From Henckelia pumila (lineage: Eukaryota > Streptophyta > Magnoliopsida > Lamiales > Gesneriaceae), in contig NW_027331831.1 of the NCBI RefSeq assembly GCF_033568475.1, positions 15,810,001 to 15,874,000 on the forward strand: a stretch of DNA of 64,000 nt, given 5' to 3'. Below, in pieces: positions 23,008-36,300 of the stretch. Each line of letters begins with the position of its first letter. The stretch's first letter is position 1. The notes beneath the pieces were generated by a model that made no database searches, was not told where the DNA came from, and was given only the letters and a program-made list of their open reading frames with translations. The position numbers and the translations under genes were made by a program.

Positions 23008-24946
23008 TGCAAGGCCCGGGATTATTTGATTTAATCCGAGATTAGTTAATTTTAATCCGAGATTATTTAATTTTAGAATTTTTAGAGTTTAGATTTAAAT
23101 TCTAATATTCTTAAATTATTTAGGATTGAAATTGAATTTAAAGAAGGGTCGAGGACCGAATTGCAAATATTGAAGAGTTGAGGGACTAAATTGCAATTTG
23201 GCTTGAATGTATCTAATTTTGAATTTATTAGTCAGCATATTCACATGTACTTTGAGTATCTACTTCAGAATATTTAGAGCAAAAAACCGAGACCTCATTT
23301 TCTTCTTGGATTTGGGTTTTCAAACCTTTGTATCTTTTGATCCGATTGTCTGATTTCAATTTCGAACATAGTTCTAGAATCCTTGCAACGAGGGCTTAGA
23401 TTTTATGTAAGTATTTTGATGTTTCAAGTATTTTTGAAATTTCAGATATGAAGGGAATCAGAATTCGTTTATATCTTCATGTGTTTGAACTTCATATCTC
23501 GTATGTGCGACATCGAATCGAAGTACGGATATCGATTGTATTCGATATGATTTCCAGCATGTGTTTCAAAATATATTGACTCTGATATGATGGTTTATGC
23601 TGATATTTATGTTTATATGTTGGTTAGAAGTGATACATGAAGTTAGTTATGAGTTCGATATCATTTCGGTTATCGATTTTCAGTCGTTACGTCGTCGGTT
23701 GATGATTTAAAGCCGTTTTGATATCTTGTTGATTGAGCTGAGTTTGATATGATGTCTTGCTGATATATCTTGTTATGAACACTTCATTTCCGCATTTGAT
23801 AAGAGTTGACGATGCGAGATTGACGCTTTCAAACCGACGAAGAAGTTGCGCTAGGTTTGAAGTTGTTTGATTGTGAAGAGTGAATGATGATTGAGTTGGG
23901 AAGTTGGTTAGAGTTTGATATATGTGTGTTCTTATTGTTGTGTTTCAGAATTGAAGCCACAAGAACCAACAAAACGAGAAGGTATAAGATAACATCAAGA
24001 GTCAGGAATTTAATACTCAAGAATGACGCTTCTTGAGTTATTTCGCAAAAAACCACATACTTGTATATCGTTTGTATTTATATTATTGTTGTTGTCGATC
24101 TATTTCAGGTAGTGGATCTTTATTTGATATGATATGATATGAGATATGAATTGATTCTTATGCCAAGGTCAGATTGATGAGACAACGATAGATGGATATC
24201 CATGTCAAGATCGTATACGAATCTTGATGGCAAAGAGTGTGATATGAATCAATTCTTTATATATGCGTTTACTCTATTATTGAGTTGAAATGTTTAGAGT
24301 TGATATGAATTTAGTTAAGGCATGTATATGTTGATTATACTAAGAACTGTATTATCACCGGACGTTTTTTGCTGTTGTCTTGTATTTATGTGTGCATGAC
24401 GACAGATGGGGTAGGAGCTGGCCAAAGTCGACGAGGGTAGCTCATGAGAGAAGATTAGACGTGGACTCGGGTTATTTGTAGTTGAAACGATGTATATAAA
24501 TCCTAGCAAGAATGTTAGAAACCACTTATGTTGGTGTTCTTGAGAAGTTGATGAACACTTGTGTAGTTTCATGTTTTATTGGATTTTAAACTCTTAGTTT
24601 GATGTATCAACTACTTGTACACATGTTTAGATTTTGTTCTATGTATGTATACATGTTTTGGAACTTGAATATGATGGATAAGAGTGGTTAAAAGGATCAA
24701 TTTTAGCTGCTAAAAAACAGAGCAAGGGACTGCCCAGAGCTGAGCCCGATCTGCTCTTTTTGGCAGACTGGGCGCAGCCCATAACTCCCCAACCCGAGAG
24801 TTGGGTTAGGAACAGGCGCTCGGTCGACGGTTTTTGACCGACCGAGTGCACCCCTCAATGAAAAAAAAATTGATCTTATTCCTTTATTGGTTTAGTAATG
24901 ATGTTTAATTGCCCTAAGAATGAGATTAGCAATCCGAGGCCCCACA
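23008..24946 (+). repeat. Tekay 5' LTR
   Basis: It starts TGCAAGGCCCGGGATTATTT and ends GAGGCCCCACA. It is collinear with 37219-39165 and closely similar over its whole length. Indels include a missing stretch near 24176 relative to the 3' LTR and an extra GTTGGGTTAGGAACA-like insertion near 24800. Confidence 0.93.
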
Positions 24947-24951
24947 ACAGG

Positions 24952-24963
24952 TGGTATCAGAGC
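24952..24963 (+). other. Tekay primer-binding site (tRNA-Met initiator type)
   Basis: TGGTATCAGAGC lies 5 nt after the 5' LTR end, the standard position and sequence for minus-strand priming by initiator tRNA-Met. Confidence 0.9.
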
Positions 24964-25242
24964 GAAGTTAGTTCTTGGACTGAACTAGAATGAGCGGGGT
25001 AGATCGAGTCTTCTATCTGATTGTTTATTTATTCTTGAAGCATGTTTATTATCTGAACTGATTTACAGCTTTGAGAATTGCATGCTACCTGCTTATATGA
25101 TTTTATTAGAAGCATGTCTTGACTGAGAATGAATCAGAACTCAATCTCTTGAGAAGGCATTATCGTGCTAATCAGAGAAGGACTGAAACAGATTTGTTAT
25201 ACCTGAAATTGAATTGTGTACTAATCTGTTTGATAATCAGAT

Positions 25243-26061
25243 ATGCCTCGAAGACCAGTGACTAGACAGACTGGCCCAACTCCGTTGCCAGAACAGACAG
25301 TGATGGAACCGACAGTGCCACAAGCAACCGAAGCACCGAGAGCATAACCGATAGTTCCACCGACAAAAGAAACGCCTAGAACTGAACAGGGTAGTACTTC
25401 GAGAGATATGGGGGATATGACTGCTACTCCGATGGAAACTCCGTTGAAACGCTTTTAGTAATTTAAACCGCCAACACTGAAAGGAACTGAAAACTCTGTG
25501 GAATTTGAGAGTTGGCTCAAGGATATTGAAGAGTTATTTGAATCCCTGGACTATGCAGATGATCGTCGAGGTAAACTCGTTATACACAAACTACATAAAG
25601 TTGCAAAAGGTTGGTGGATAGCAACACGAAGAGCACTAGAGCATCAAGGTACGGTCATTACATGGTCTATTTTTAAAACTACTTTCTATCAACGATTCTT
25701 CCCAGTGTCTTATAGAAAGGAGAAAAGAGCAGAATTTGCTAGCTTACAGCAAGGGCAATTGAACATTGAACAATATATTGCCAAATTTACAAGTCTGCTG
25801 AAATTTTCTCCCCATATAGCAGACATTAATGAAACTCAAGCTGACCAATTCATTAACGGGTTGAATCCAGATGTTTTTACTCTCGTGAATGTGGGAAGAC
25901 CGAACAACTTTACCGATGCTCTTGATCGTGCAAAGGAGGCTGAAGCTGGGTTGTTGAGACAACGAGGAGCACCGTTTGTGCCATCACCAGCTATACATGT
26001 ACCATTTTCTGATCAGCCACAGATTCCACCACCACATCGATTTGAAGAATGAGGTTCTAGC
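25243..26061 (+). pseudogene. Tekay gag, N-terminal part, truncated by insertion
   Basis: It starts at ATG 25243 (MPRRPVTRQTG). After two in-frame stops the capsid-type retrotransposon gag domain follows (25498-26050) with FESWLKDIEELFESLDYAD, WWIATRRALE and FINGLNPDVFTLVN. The frame is cut at 26061 by the gag-only element and continues after the duplicated CTAGC at 33310 with the basic linker and zinc knuckle. In a live element Gag would form the virus-like particle. Confidence 0.88.
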
Positions 26062-28992
26062 TAAAACGTCCTAAAACTTCTACTGGAAATATTTTTTTTT
26101 TACTCTCTAACTATAAAATAATGAATATAAAAATATATATGCTCATACATATATATATACATATCATAATTTAAAATAACTTTATTAAATTTAATATACA
26201 TACACAATAAATACAATAAAAGTATACACATTCAATTAAATACTTAAAATTAATTACTAAATAATCATTTATAAATATTCCATAATCAAATTCCTAAATA
26301 ATAATTCTTTCACAATAATTCATGCAAACTTAGAAAATAAATACTTAAATCTAAAATCCATGCATATACTAAAAATCTATAATAATAAAAAATGTGCGAA
26401 AATGAGTGTTCTAAATCTCAACATAAAAATTTTAAAAGAGCAATGGTCACGGGTTCTAGCCGCCTGGATACTCATACGCCCTCGCCGTCAGTCGGGAACA
26501 CATCCTTCTCATTAATAACTTGCTCACCTGCACCATTTAAATCTAATGAGCCTTGAGGCTCAACACGTTTTATCCTTATGTAACAACATGAAACCACACA
26601 CAGACACATATCATATAAAATATGTGCATAATAATTATACATGCATGATCTTAAAATAATATGCATATAAACATGAAATAAAATTATACTTCTTAATCAT
26701 CATGCAATAACATATATCATCATACTTAATAAATTTCATAAAATGACTTATCATGATTTCTTAGTTCTCAATAGGTCGTATCCATGTCGGTGGCCTCATA
26801 CTAAGCGATTGATCAATCTTAAACCAACGTACGTGACGGTGGAGTTTTCACTTCTGTGCTGCCACTTCGTCAGCCCTCTCAGCTGGATCCATAAGTTCAT
26901 CATACATAAACATTATCAGGAAGGTCACTGGGCCCAGGTATCCCGGCCTCCAACCATTATCACTTTCCACCTTCACTTCAACTTTCATAAAAATGTATTT
27001 TTCTTAACATGCACTTAAACTTATCATAAAAATTATTAATGATGCATGAACATAAATTTTTTTTTATTTTTTTATTTCATGAAAATTTGTCCGTAAATAT
27101 ATATTTAATTTATTTTCTTAAAAATCATACTTATATACCTAATAAAAATGCATGCATGAATTAAATATATATTTATGGACATTTATTTTTTCAAAGACTT
27201 GTTCGAGCTACTAACCACTTAACTTAAACCCATAAATTTCTAGACTGACTCAAAAACCCAAAAGCCCAACCTGACCTAGCCCATTAAGTTTCATGGGCCC
27301 CAGGCCCATGGAAAACTAATGTGTTCACTTAAACATAATTTAGGCTCATCAACTTATTAACTTAAAGTTAAATTAATAAAATTATTAGCTAACCATTAAC
27401 TTATAAATTTGACCTTAAAATTACTAAACCCGACACAACTTGACCCAATAATTCTCATGGATCACACGACCCATGAAAAATTAGTGGGCTCACCTAAATA
27501 ATTATTAAAGCCCATTAAATTTGTCTAATTAATTAATTTAATTCCCAACCCATTAATTTACTAACTTAAACTTTTAATTAATTAAAATAAAATACCCAAG
27601 CCTAATTAATAAAAATCTAGACCCGGACTAAAATTAATTTGACCCATCAAGACGTGACCCGACCCGAACCCGGACCCAAGACCCAAGCCCGGCCCACCTA
27701 AAAACCCATAACCCGAAATAAAAAAAGAAACCCAATTTCCCAACTCATCACGTACAGACTTCCCCCATGTTCTTTACTCTCGGCCATGGAGCAGCAGGCT
27801 TTATGGCCTGTTGCCGACCTGCTCCGGCTGCCGAATGGCCGGAGCTCTACCGTCTAGACATAGCCCACGTCTGGGCGGTTCCAACGAACCAAGCCTCGCC
27901 TTGAACCGATCCCTACACTGCCTTAGCGACCCACGATTCGGGAATCCCAAAACTGCCATAATCTACTTTGCAACCAAGGAAGAAGGCTTCGGTCCTAGCT
28001 ATCTCCAGCCCCTTTACACCCATCAAACCTGACCCCAAGTGACCCTTCTAGACCCATGAAACATAGGACAGCAGGCTCGAACTCTCCATGGCCAAAAACA
28101 TGAATCAAATCAATCCAACAAGTGTAAAAACGTGAGTGCCTGCTTGAACGAACTTGAGTATTTTCATTTAAATTCACATACACATGCGTTATCAGATCAT
28201 TCATGCATAAAAAACTTTGTAATATGATCTAAATGGTGTTTAAGAATGGAATCAAACGTGCCTTGATGAATATTTGCAAGAAACAACGTCTAAATCGCGC
28301 GTACGGCTTTCCAAGACGAACGGATCTCCAAAACAAATAGAAAAAATCTTACAAGTCGGCTATGGGGCTGGGTTCTCTGCTAGGGAACGTGGAGATGGGG
28401 AAGAAGGGATAAGGAGGCGGCTAGGTGAATTTACGGTAGGTTTAAGGGGTCGGATTAGGTTAAATCTTTAATAAAACAAGGTTAAGATATTAAGTAATTA
28501 TTGAATAAAATAAAATAAACTTAAAACTCTTAAATACAAAATAGTTAAATCTGATATTTAACTTAAATCCCGAAATATAAAAATAGGGGATTTTTAAAAG
28601 TTAATAAAAGTCATTAAAATGACTTATTTTGGATAAAAATGGACACATATATATATATATATTCTAATAAATGCTACAATTTTCATAAAATAATACCTTA
28701 AAATAATATTCTAGGGCTCTTAAAAATCTCATAAAATATTTTGGATGAAAAACTAATATTTTGTCCGTCCACGGTCCCGCCTATGCGATAATAAAATAAC
28801 CTTTCTCAAATAATTTCATAAATTACCACCTAGCAGTTTAAATGCCGCAATAATATTTAAAACATCCAAATAAATCACATAATTCACATAATAACTCATA
28901 AAAATAATTTAACACATTTTCACATTATTTTAAAATTATTAAATCTTCTAGTTATGCATGCAGATTTACGTGACGAATTTCTGGGCGTTACA
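26062..28992 (-). repeat. TR-GAG element 3' LTR (left copy)
   Basis: On the - strand it reads TGTAACGCCCAGAAATTCGT to CGTTTTA. The final CA has become TA (a C-to-T change) compared with the other copy. It is flanked internally by the polypurine tract. ORFs here (for example 26743-27018) recur in the other LTR and are not separate genes. Confidence 0.9.
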
Positions 28993-29010
28993 ATTCTCTC
29001 CCCCTTAAAA
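28993..29010 (-). other. Polypurine tract of the TR-GAG element
   Basis: The - strand reads TTTTAAGGGGGAGAGAAT directly before the TGTAACG start of the 3' LTR. This is the expected plus-strand primer site. Confidence 0.8.
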
Positions 29011-29107
29011 GGTATTTCGTCCTCGAAATTGAAACAAACTCTGGGCAAGAACAAGTTTTCTCGTGTAGTTCCGAATCGAGCAATCCAAATATGACAAATT
29101 TAATGCG

Positions 29108-30124
29108 TTAAGTAAAATTACCCGTGATGCACAAAGTATCCGGCACTGCTTCCTCCGCCTGCATCACATAGACTCGTCCGACAGCATTCTTCTTGGGACA
29201 GTGCAGCATAATGTGTCCCGGTTCCTTGCAATGGTAGCACATGCCTGATCACTTCATGCACGGTCCTGGATGGGGCTTCTGGCATTTCTGGCAGAGAGGT
29301 AGTGCTTCTGCACGAGGAACGATAGCTCCCTGCTGTCTCAGTGGATTTGGGCCCTTCGACGGCCCAGTGGACTGCTTCTTTGCATCCTGCTGTGGATACG
29401 GCTCGTGGTACAATGGTTGGAACTGCCTCTTCCTCGGCTGCTCCCTCAAGATCTCCTTCCTACCATCCTCGGATCGTAGTGCCCTATTTACCGCTGCCTC
29501 GTAAGTGGTCACGTCCATCATGCGCACGTCGTGCTTGATGTATGCCCTCAGACCATCGATGAACTGTCGCATCTTCTCTTGCGCATTACCCGCAACCAGG
29601 GGCACAAAGTGACACCCCATCTCGAACTGCTTGATGTACTCAACCACTGTCTTCTCTCCCTGTCAGAGACTCATGAACTCCCGAATCATTCGGCTGCGCA
29701 CATCCTCAGTAAAATATTTGGCGAAGAACATCCGCCTGAACTTCTCCCACGTCAAAGTCTGCAGGTTCACACCTCGAACTGCGCCCTCCCACCAAAGGGT
29801 TGCATCGTCCTTCATCATGTACACCGCGCACTTTACTTTATCGACATCTGTGAGCCCCATATAAGCAAATACAGTCTCCAAGGAACAGATCCACCCCTCA
29901 GCCATGAGTGGATCAGTGGCACCAGAAAACTCCTTTGGTCCCTTCTTCTGGAACCGTTCCGCAACGTCCTCGTCGTGTGTAAGTCGGGGTCGTGCTGCCT
30001 GTTGCTCCAACAGTGCGGTGATTCTTGTCATCATATTAACACTGTCCTGCTCCATTGCTGTGAGCGGATTTTGCTGAGGAAGAGTTGGAGGATTCTCGCG
30101 TCGGTTCATCTGTCTAGGAGGCAT
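29108..30124 (-). pseudogene. TR-GAG gag, single frame with two TGA stops
   Basis: One frame of 339 codons runs from ATG (30124, MPPRQMNRREN) to TAA (29108). The capsid-like region has KKGPKEFSGATDPLMAEGW, DDATLWWEGAVRG, WEKFRRMFFAKYF and MRQFIDGL. The C-terminus has zinc-knuckle motifs CQKCQKPHPGPC and CYHCKEPGHIMLHC (perfect CX2CX4HX4C). It closes shortly after VYVMQAEEAVPDT, the linker that in autonomous relatives leads to protease. Two in-frame TGA codons (29663 region and just before the second knuckle) fit CGA-to-TGA changes. Apart from these the frame is uninterrupted. Confidence 0.88.
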
Positions 30125-30342
30125 ACTGCACCACCACATATTTTCCCACGTAAATCGCAATGCATAACTAATATTTTTGATTTTAAGACTGTCGTAACTT
30201 TAAATCCTCATTTTCATAAACCATTAAAAACATAACTCCTGTGTCCCATGCATAAATCATAATTTAAAACACTTAAAACTTACAAACTGGCAGTGCGGCT
30301 TCTGAGCTCCGAGAAGCAGGCTAGTCACCCTCCAAGGAACCT

Positions 30343-30355
30343 GGCTCTGATACCA
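30343..30355 (-). other. Primer-binding site of the TR-GAG element
   Basis: The - strand reads TGGTATCAGAGCC, 2 nt from the 5' LTR (30358-33304). It is complementary to initiator tRNA-Met and fixes the element's orientation. Confidence 0.9.
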
Positions 30356-30357
30356 AA

Positions 30358-32938
30358 TGAAACGTTCTAAAACTTCTACTAGAAATATTTTTTTTTTACT
30401 CTCTAACTATAAAATAATGAATATAAAAATATATATGCTCATACATATATATATATATACATATCATACTTTAAAATAACTTTATTAAATTTAATATACA
30501 TACACAATAAATACAATAAGAGTATACAAATTCAATTAAATACTTAAAATTAATTACTAAATAATCATTTATAAATATTTCATAATCAAATTTCTAAATA
30601 ATAATTCTTTCACAAAAATTCATTCAAACTTAGAAAATAAATACTTAAATCTAAAATCCATGCATATACTAAAAATCTATAATAATAAAACATGTGTGAA
30701 AATGAGTGTTCTAAGTCTCAACATAAAAATTTTAAGAGAGCAATGGTCATGAGTTCTAGCCGTCTGGATACTCATACGTCCTCGCCGCCAGTCGGGAACA
30801 CATTCTCCTCATTAATAACTTGCTCACCTGTACCATTTAAATCTAATGAGCCTAGAGGCTCAACACTTTCTATCCTTATGTAACAACATGAAATCACACA
30901 CAGGCACACATCATATAAAATACGTGCATAATAATTATACATGCATGATCTTAAATAATATGCATATAAACATGAAATAAAATTATACTGCTTAATCATC
31001 ATGTTATAACATATATCATCATACTTAATAAATCTCATAAAATGACTTATCATGATTTCTTAGTTCTCAACAGGTCGTACCCATGTCGGTGGCCTCATAC
31101 TAAGCGATTGATCAATCTTAAACCAACGTACGTGGCGGTGGGGTTTCCACCTCTGTGCTGCCACTTTACCAGCCCTCTCAGCGGGATCCATAAGCTCATC
31201 ATACATAAATATTATCAGGAATGTCAACGGGCCCAGGTATCCCGGCCTCCAACCACATCACTTTCCACCTTCACTTCAACTTTCATAAAAATGTATTTTT
31301 CTTAACATGCACTTAAACTTATCATAAAAAATTATTAATGATGCATGAACATAAAAATTCTCTTTATTTCTTTATTTCATGAAAATTTGTCCGTTTAATT
31401 TATTTTCTTAAAAATCATACTTATATACCTAATAAAAATGCATGCATGAATTAAATATATATTTACGAACGTTTATTTTTTCAAGGACTTGTTCGAGCTG
31501 CTGACCACTTAACTTAAACACATAAATTCCTAGAGTGACTCAAAAACCCAAAAGCCCAACCTGACGTGGCCCATTAAGTTTCATGGGCCCCCAGGCACAT
31601 GAAAAACTAATGGGCTCACTTAAACATAATTTAGGCCCATCAACTTATTAACTTAAATTTAAATTAATAAAATTATTAACTAACCATTAACTTATAAATT
31701 TGACCTTAAAATTACTAAACCCGACACAACTTGACCCAATAATTCTCATGGATCACACGGCCCATGACAAATTAGTGGGCTCACCTTAATAATTATTAAA
31801 GCCCATTAAATTAGTCTAATTAATTAATTTAATCAAGCCCAACCCATTAATTTACTAACTTAAACTCTTAATTAATTAAAATAAAATACCCAAGCCTAAT
31901 TAATAAAAATCTAGACCCGGACAAAAATTAATTTGACCCATCAAGACGTGATCTGACCCGGACCCGAACCCAAGAACCAAGCCCGGCCCACCTAAAAACC
32001 CATAACCCAAAATAAAAAAAAAGAAACCCAATTTCCCAACCCATCACGTATAGACTTCCCCCCATGTTCTTTACTCTCGGCCATGTAGCAGCAGGCTTTA
32101 TGGCATGCTGCCGGCCAGCTCCGACCGCCGAATGGTCAGAGCTCCACCGGCCAGACGTAACCCACGTCTGGGTGGTTCCAACGAACCAAGCCTCGCCTTG
32201 AACCGATCCCTACACCGCCCTAGCGACCCACGATTCGGGAATCCCAAAACTGCCGTAAGCTACTTTGCAACCAAGAAAGAAGGCTTTGGTCCTAGCCATC
32301 TCCAGCCCCTTTCCACCCATCAAACCTGACCCCAAGTGACCCTTCTAGACCCATGTAACATAGGACAACATGCTCGAACTCTCCATGGCCAGAAACATGA
32401 ATCAAATCAATCCAACAAGTGTAAAAATGTGAGTTCATGCATGAACGAACTTGAGTATTTTCATTTCAATTCACATACACATGCGTTATCAGATCATTCA
32501 TGCATAAAAAACTTTGTAATATGATCTAAATTGTGTTCAATATTGGAATCAAACGTGCCTTAATGAATATTTTCAAGAAACGACGTCTAAATCGCGCGTA
32601 CGGCTTTTCGAGACGAACTGATCTCCAAAACAATAAGAAAAATCTTACAATTTGGCTATGGGGCTGAGTTCTCTACTGGGGAACGTGGAGATAGGGAAGA
32701 AGGGATGAGGAGGCGGCTAGAAGAATTTACGATAGTTTTAAGGGGTAGGATTAGGTTAAATCTTTAATAAAACAAGGTTAAAATATTAAGTAATTATTGA
32801 ATAAAATAAAATAAACTTAAAACTCTTAAATACAAAATAGTTAAATCTGATATTTAACTTAAATCCCAAAATATAAAAATAGGATATTTTTAAAAGTTAA
32901 TAAAAGTCATTAAAATGACTTATTTTGGATAAAATTGG

Positions 32939-32976
<38 letters not shown>

Positions 32977-33304
32977 TAATAAATGCTACAATTTTCATAA
33001 AATAATACCTTAAAATAATATTCTAGGGCTCTTAAAAATCTCATAAAATATTTTGGATGAAAAACTAATATTTCGTCCGTCCACGGTCCCGCCTACGCGA
33101 TAATAAAATAACCTTTCTCAAATAATTTCATAAATTACCACCTAGCGGTTTAAATGCCGCAATAATATTTAAAACGTGCAAATAAATCACATAATTCACA
33201 TAATAACACATAAAAACAATTTAATACATTTTCACATTATTTTAAAATTATTAAATCTCATAGTTATGCATGCGGATTTACGTGACGAATTTCTGGGCGT
33301 TACA
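30358..33304 (-). repeat. TR-GAG element 5' LTR (right copy)
   Basis: It is collinear with 26062-28992 and differs by scattered substitutions and small indels. One difference is an expanded (AT)n run at 32943-32975, which is far shorter in the other copy. It ends TGAAACG on the + strand, that is CGTTTCA on the - strand. Confidence 0.9.
32943..32975. repeat. (AT)n microsatellite in the LTR
   Basis: About 16 AT units. The corresponding site in the other LTR (about 28648-28660) has only about 8, so it changed after insertion. Confidence 0.9.
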
Positions 33305-33309
33305 CTAGC

Positions 33310-36300
33310 AGTGGTAAGAAGAATTTCTTTAAAGGGAAAGCAAAACAATTTAAGCGTTTTGGAGGTAGTTCGTCAAGCTCGAGTGGATCCAAACAATTCA
33401 AAGCTGGACAAAATCTAGTGGTTCTAAGGTGTACTGTACCAAGTGTGGAGGTCGTCATGCCAGCGACCAGTGTCGAGGAGTGTTTGGAAATTGTCATATC
33501 TGTAATCAGACCAGACATTTTGCGAGAGTCTGCCCACAGCGGGGTGTTGGAGGTTCACAAGGTGCGGGATCATCTAGACCAGTGGCTCAATCTGTATCTT
33601 CTGTTCATTCGTTCCAACCATAGACTCAGCAGCAAGGTAGACAAGGAGGAAGTCAGACCGTGAGTCAACCTCCGAGACAGCAAGCTCGAGTGTTTGCTTT
33701 GACTATGGAGCAGGCACAGACATCACTTGATGATGTGATAGCAGGTACTTGTTTTCTTTGCAGTTATCCTCCTTATGTGCTAGTTGATACAGGAGCTTCT
33801 CATACCTTTATTTCTCAATAATTTGCGTTATTGCATCCATTACCTGTCGAGTCATTATCTGCTATTGTATCTATTTCCTCACCTTTGGGAAAAGGTATAG
33901 TATCCATGAATTCAGTTAGAAACTGTTCATTGCACTATGACGACAATGAGATTGAATTAGATTGTATTGTGCTTGGCTTGTCCGATTTTGATTGTATTAT
34001 CGGCATAGACATTTTAACCAAGTACATTGCTACAATTGATTGTGTTTAGAAGGTTGTACAGTTCATACCTGAGATGGCTGATGAATGGAGATTTTATGGT
34101 AAGGATTCAAAAGCTCGTATTCCTTTGATATATGTTCTATCCATGACACGTTTACTGCAGAAAGGAGTAGAGGGTTTTCTTGTATATGATGTAGATGTGA
34201 CTAAAACTAGCCCAAAATTGGCTGATTTGCCAGTGGTTAGTGAGTTTGTTGATGTATTTCCTTATGTGATTCCAGGATTGCCACCATATCGAGAGATAGA
34301 CTTCAGCATAGAACTGATTCCAGGTACGCAACCAATTTCTAAAGCTCCCTATCGAATTTCACCAGTTGAACTGAAAGAATTGAATGAACAGTTGAAGGAT
34401 CTATTAGACAAAGGGTACATTAGACCGAGTGTCTCTCCTTGGGGCGCACCGGTACTTTTTGTACGAAAGAAGGACAGAACAATGAGATTGTGCATCGATT
34501 ACCAACAACTGAACAAAGCAACGGTAAAGAATCGTTATCCTTTACCTCGAATTGATGATTTGTTTGATCAGTTACAGGGTTCGTCGGTATATTCGAAGAT
34601 TGATTTGAGGTTCGGCTACCATCAATTGAGATTAAGAGATGAAGATGTATCGAAAACTGCTTTTCGAACGAGGTATGATCACTTTGAATTCATTGTAATG
34701 CCATTTGGTTTGACGAATGCTCCAACGGTCTTTATGGGTTTATGAATCGAGTATTTCAGAAATATCTTGATGATTTCATTATCATATTTATTGACGATAT
34801 TCTGATCTATTCCAAGAACCTATGTGATCATGCTGACCATTTGAGAACAGTTTTGAAGACTTTACGAGCAGAAAGATTGTATGCCAAGCTATCTAAATGT
34901 GAATTTTGGTTGCAAATGGTAGTATTTCTCGGTCATATTATATCCGGTGATGGTATTTCGGTTGATCCGAGTAAGGTTGAAGCAGTGATCAGTTGGCCTA
35001 GACCGATGTCTGTACCAGAGATACGGAGTTTTATGGGTTTAGCATGTTATTATCGTCGCTTTATTAAAGATTTCTCGAGTATTGCCAAACCTATCACTCA
35101 TCTTACACAGAAAATGCACCGTATATCTGGACTGAAGCTTGTGGAGATAGTTTCATTGAGTTAAAGAAGAGGCTGGCAAGTGCACTAGTCTTGACTATCC
35201 CTTCAGGTACTGGTTATTTCACTCTTTATTGTGATGCTTCTCACAGGGGACTAGGATGTGTGCTGATGCAGCGAGATAATGTTGTTGCTTATGCTTCGAG
35301 ACAGTTGAAGCCACATGAGACGAGATATCCAATTCAAGATCTTGAATTGGCAGCCATCGTCTTTGCATTGAAGATATGACGTCATTATTTGTACGGTGAG
35401 AATTTCAAAATTTATTCTTATCATAAGAGTATGAAATACCTGTTTACGCAGTATGAATTGAACATGAGACAACGAAGATGGTTAGATTTGTTGAAGGACT
35501 TTGATTGTGAAATCAAATATTATCCAGGAAAATCAAATGCTGCTGCAGATGCCCTAAGTAGGAAGGTATGTGCTTTATCCTTATCTATTGTAGGTGTATC
35601 TCATTTGATTGAATATTGTTGCATCTCTGGATTAACATTTGAGACAAATATGAGGCCTATTCAAGTGTATGCAATTCGAGCTGAGCCTGAATTAGTGATT
35701 CAAATCAAGGATGCACAGAAAGAAGATCAGGTTATTCAGAAATCAGTTGAAATGGTTAAGTTTGGACATCAATCTGAATATAAGGTCAGTACTGATGATA
35801 TTTTTATATGTGAATAACTGACTTGTTGTTCCAAATGTTTCTGATCTGAAACAGCAGATATTGAAAGAAGCGCATTGCAGTAGATACAGTATTCATCTTG
35901 GTGACAGAAAAATGTATAATGATTTGAAAAATCATTACTGGTGGAAACAAATGAAATCAGATGTCATTGAACATATCTAGATGTTTGACTTGTCAACAGG
36001 TGAAGGCTGAGAGAAAGAAGTCTGGTGGTATGTTACAGAGTTTGTCAATTGCTGAATGGAAATGAGATCATATTTCTATGGACTTTGTGACGAATTTGCC
36101 ACGTTCATCCCGCGGTTGTGATGCGATTTGGGTGATCATTGATAGGTTAACAAAATTAGCTTATTTTATTCCATACCGAATGACATATCGACATGATCAT
36201 ATGGCAGATTTATATGTCAAGGAAGTGGTAAGATTGCACGGAGTGCCTAAATCGATTGTATCTGATCACGACCCTCGATTTACATAGCACTTTTGGCATA

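Larger units (their letters stand above)
26062..33304 (-). mobile_element. TR-GAG-type non-autonomous LTR element inserted in Tekay gag
   Basis: Two LTRs of about 2.9 kb (26062-28992 and 30358-33304) flank only about 1.37 kb of internal sequence. On the - strand this contains a primer-binding site, a gag gene and a polypurine tract, and nothing else. The target duplication CTAGC is at 26057-26061 and 33305-33309. No protease, RT, RNase H or integrase is present, and the coding part stops just where protease would begin. This is the architecture described for TR-GAG elements in plants. It would need an autonomous relative to move. The gag belongs to a Ty3/gypsy family different from the host Tekay copy. 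Confidence 0.88.

Noticed and set aside
26743..27018. ORFs repeated at 26743-27018 and 31042-31305, and at 27811-28032 and 32105-32329
   Set aside because: Their pairing is explained by the two LTRs of one element. They are not duplicated genes.
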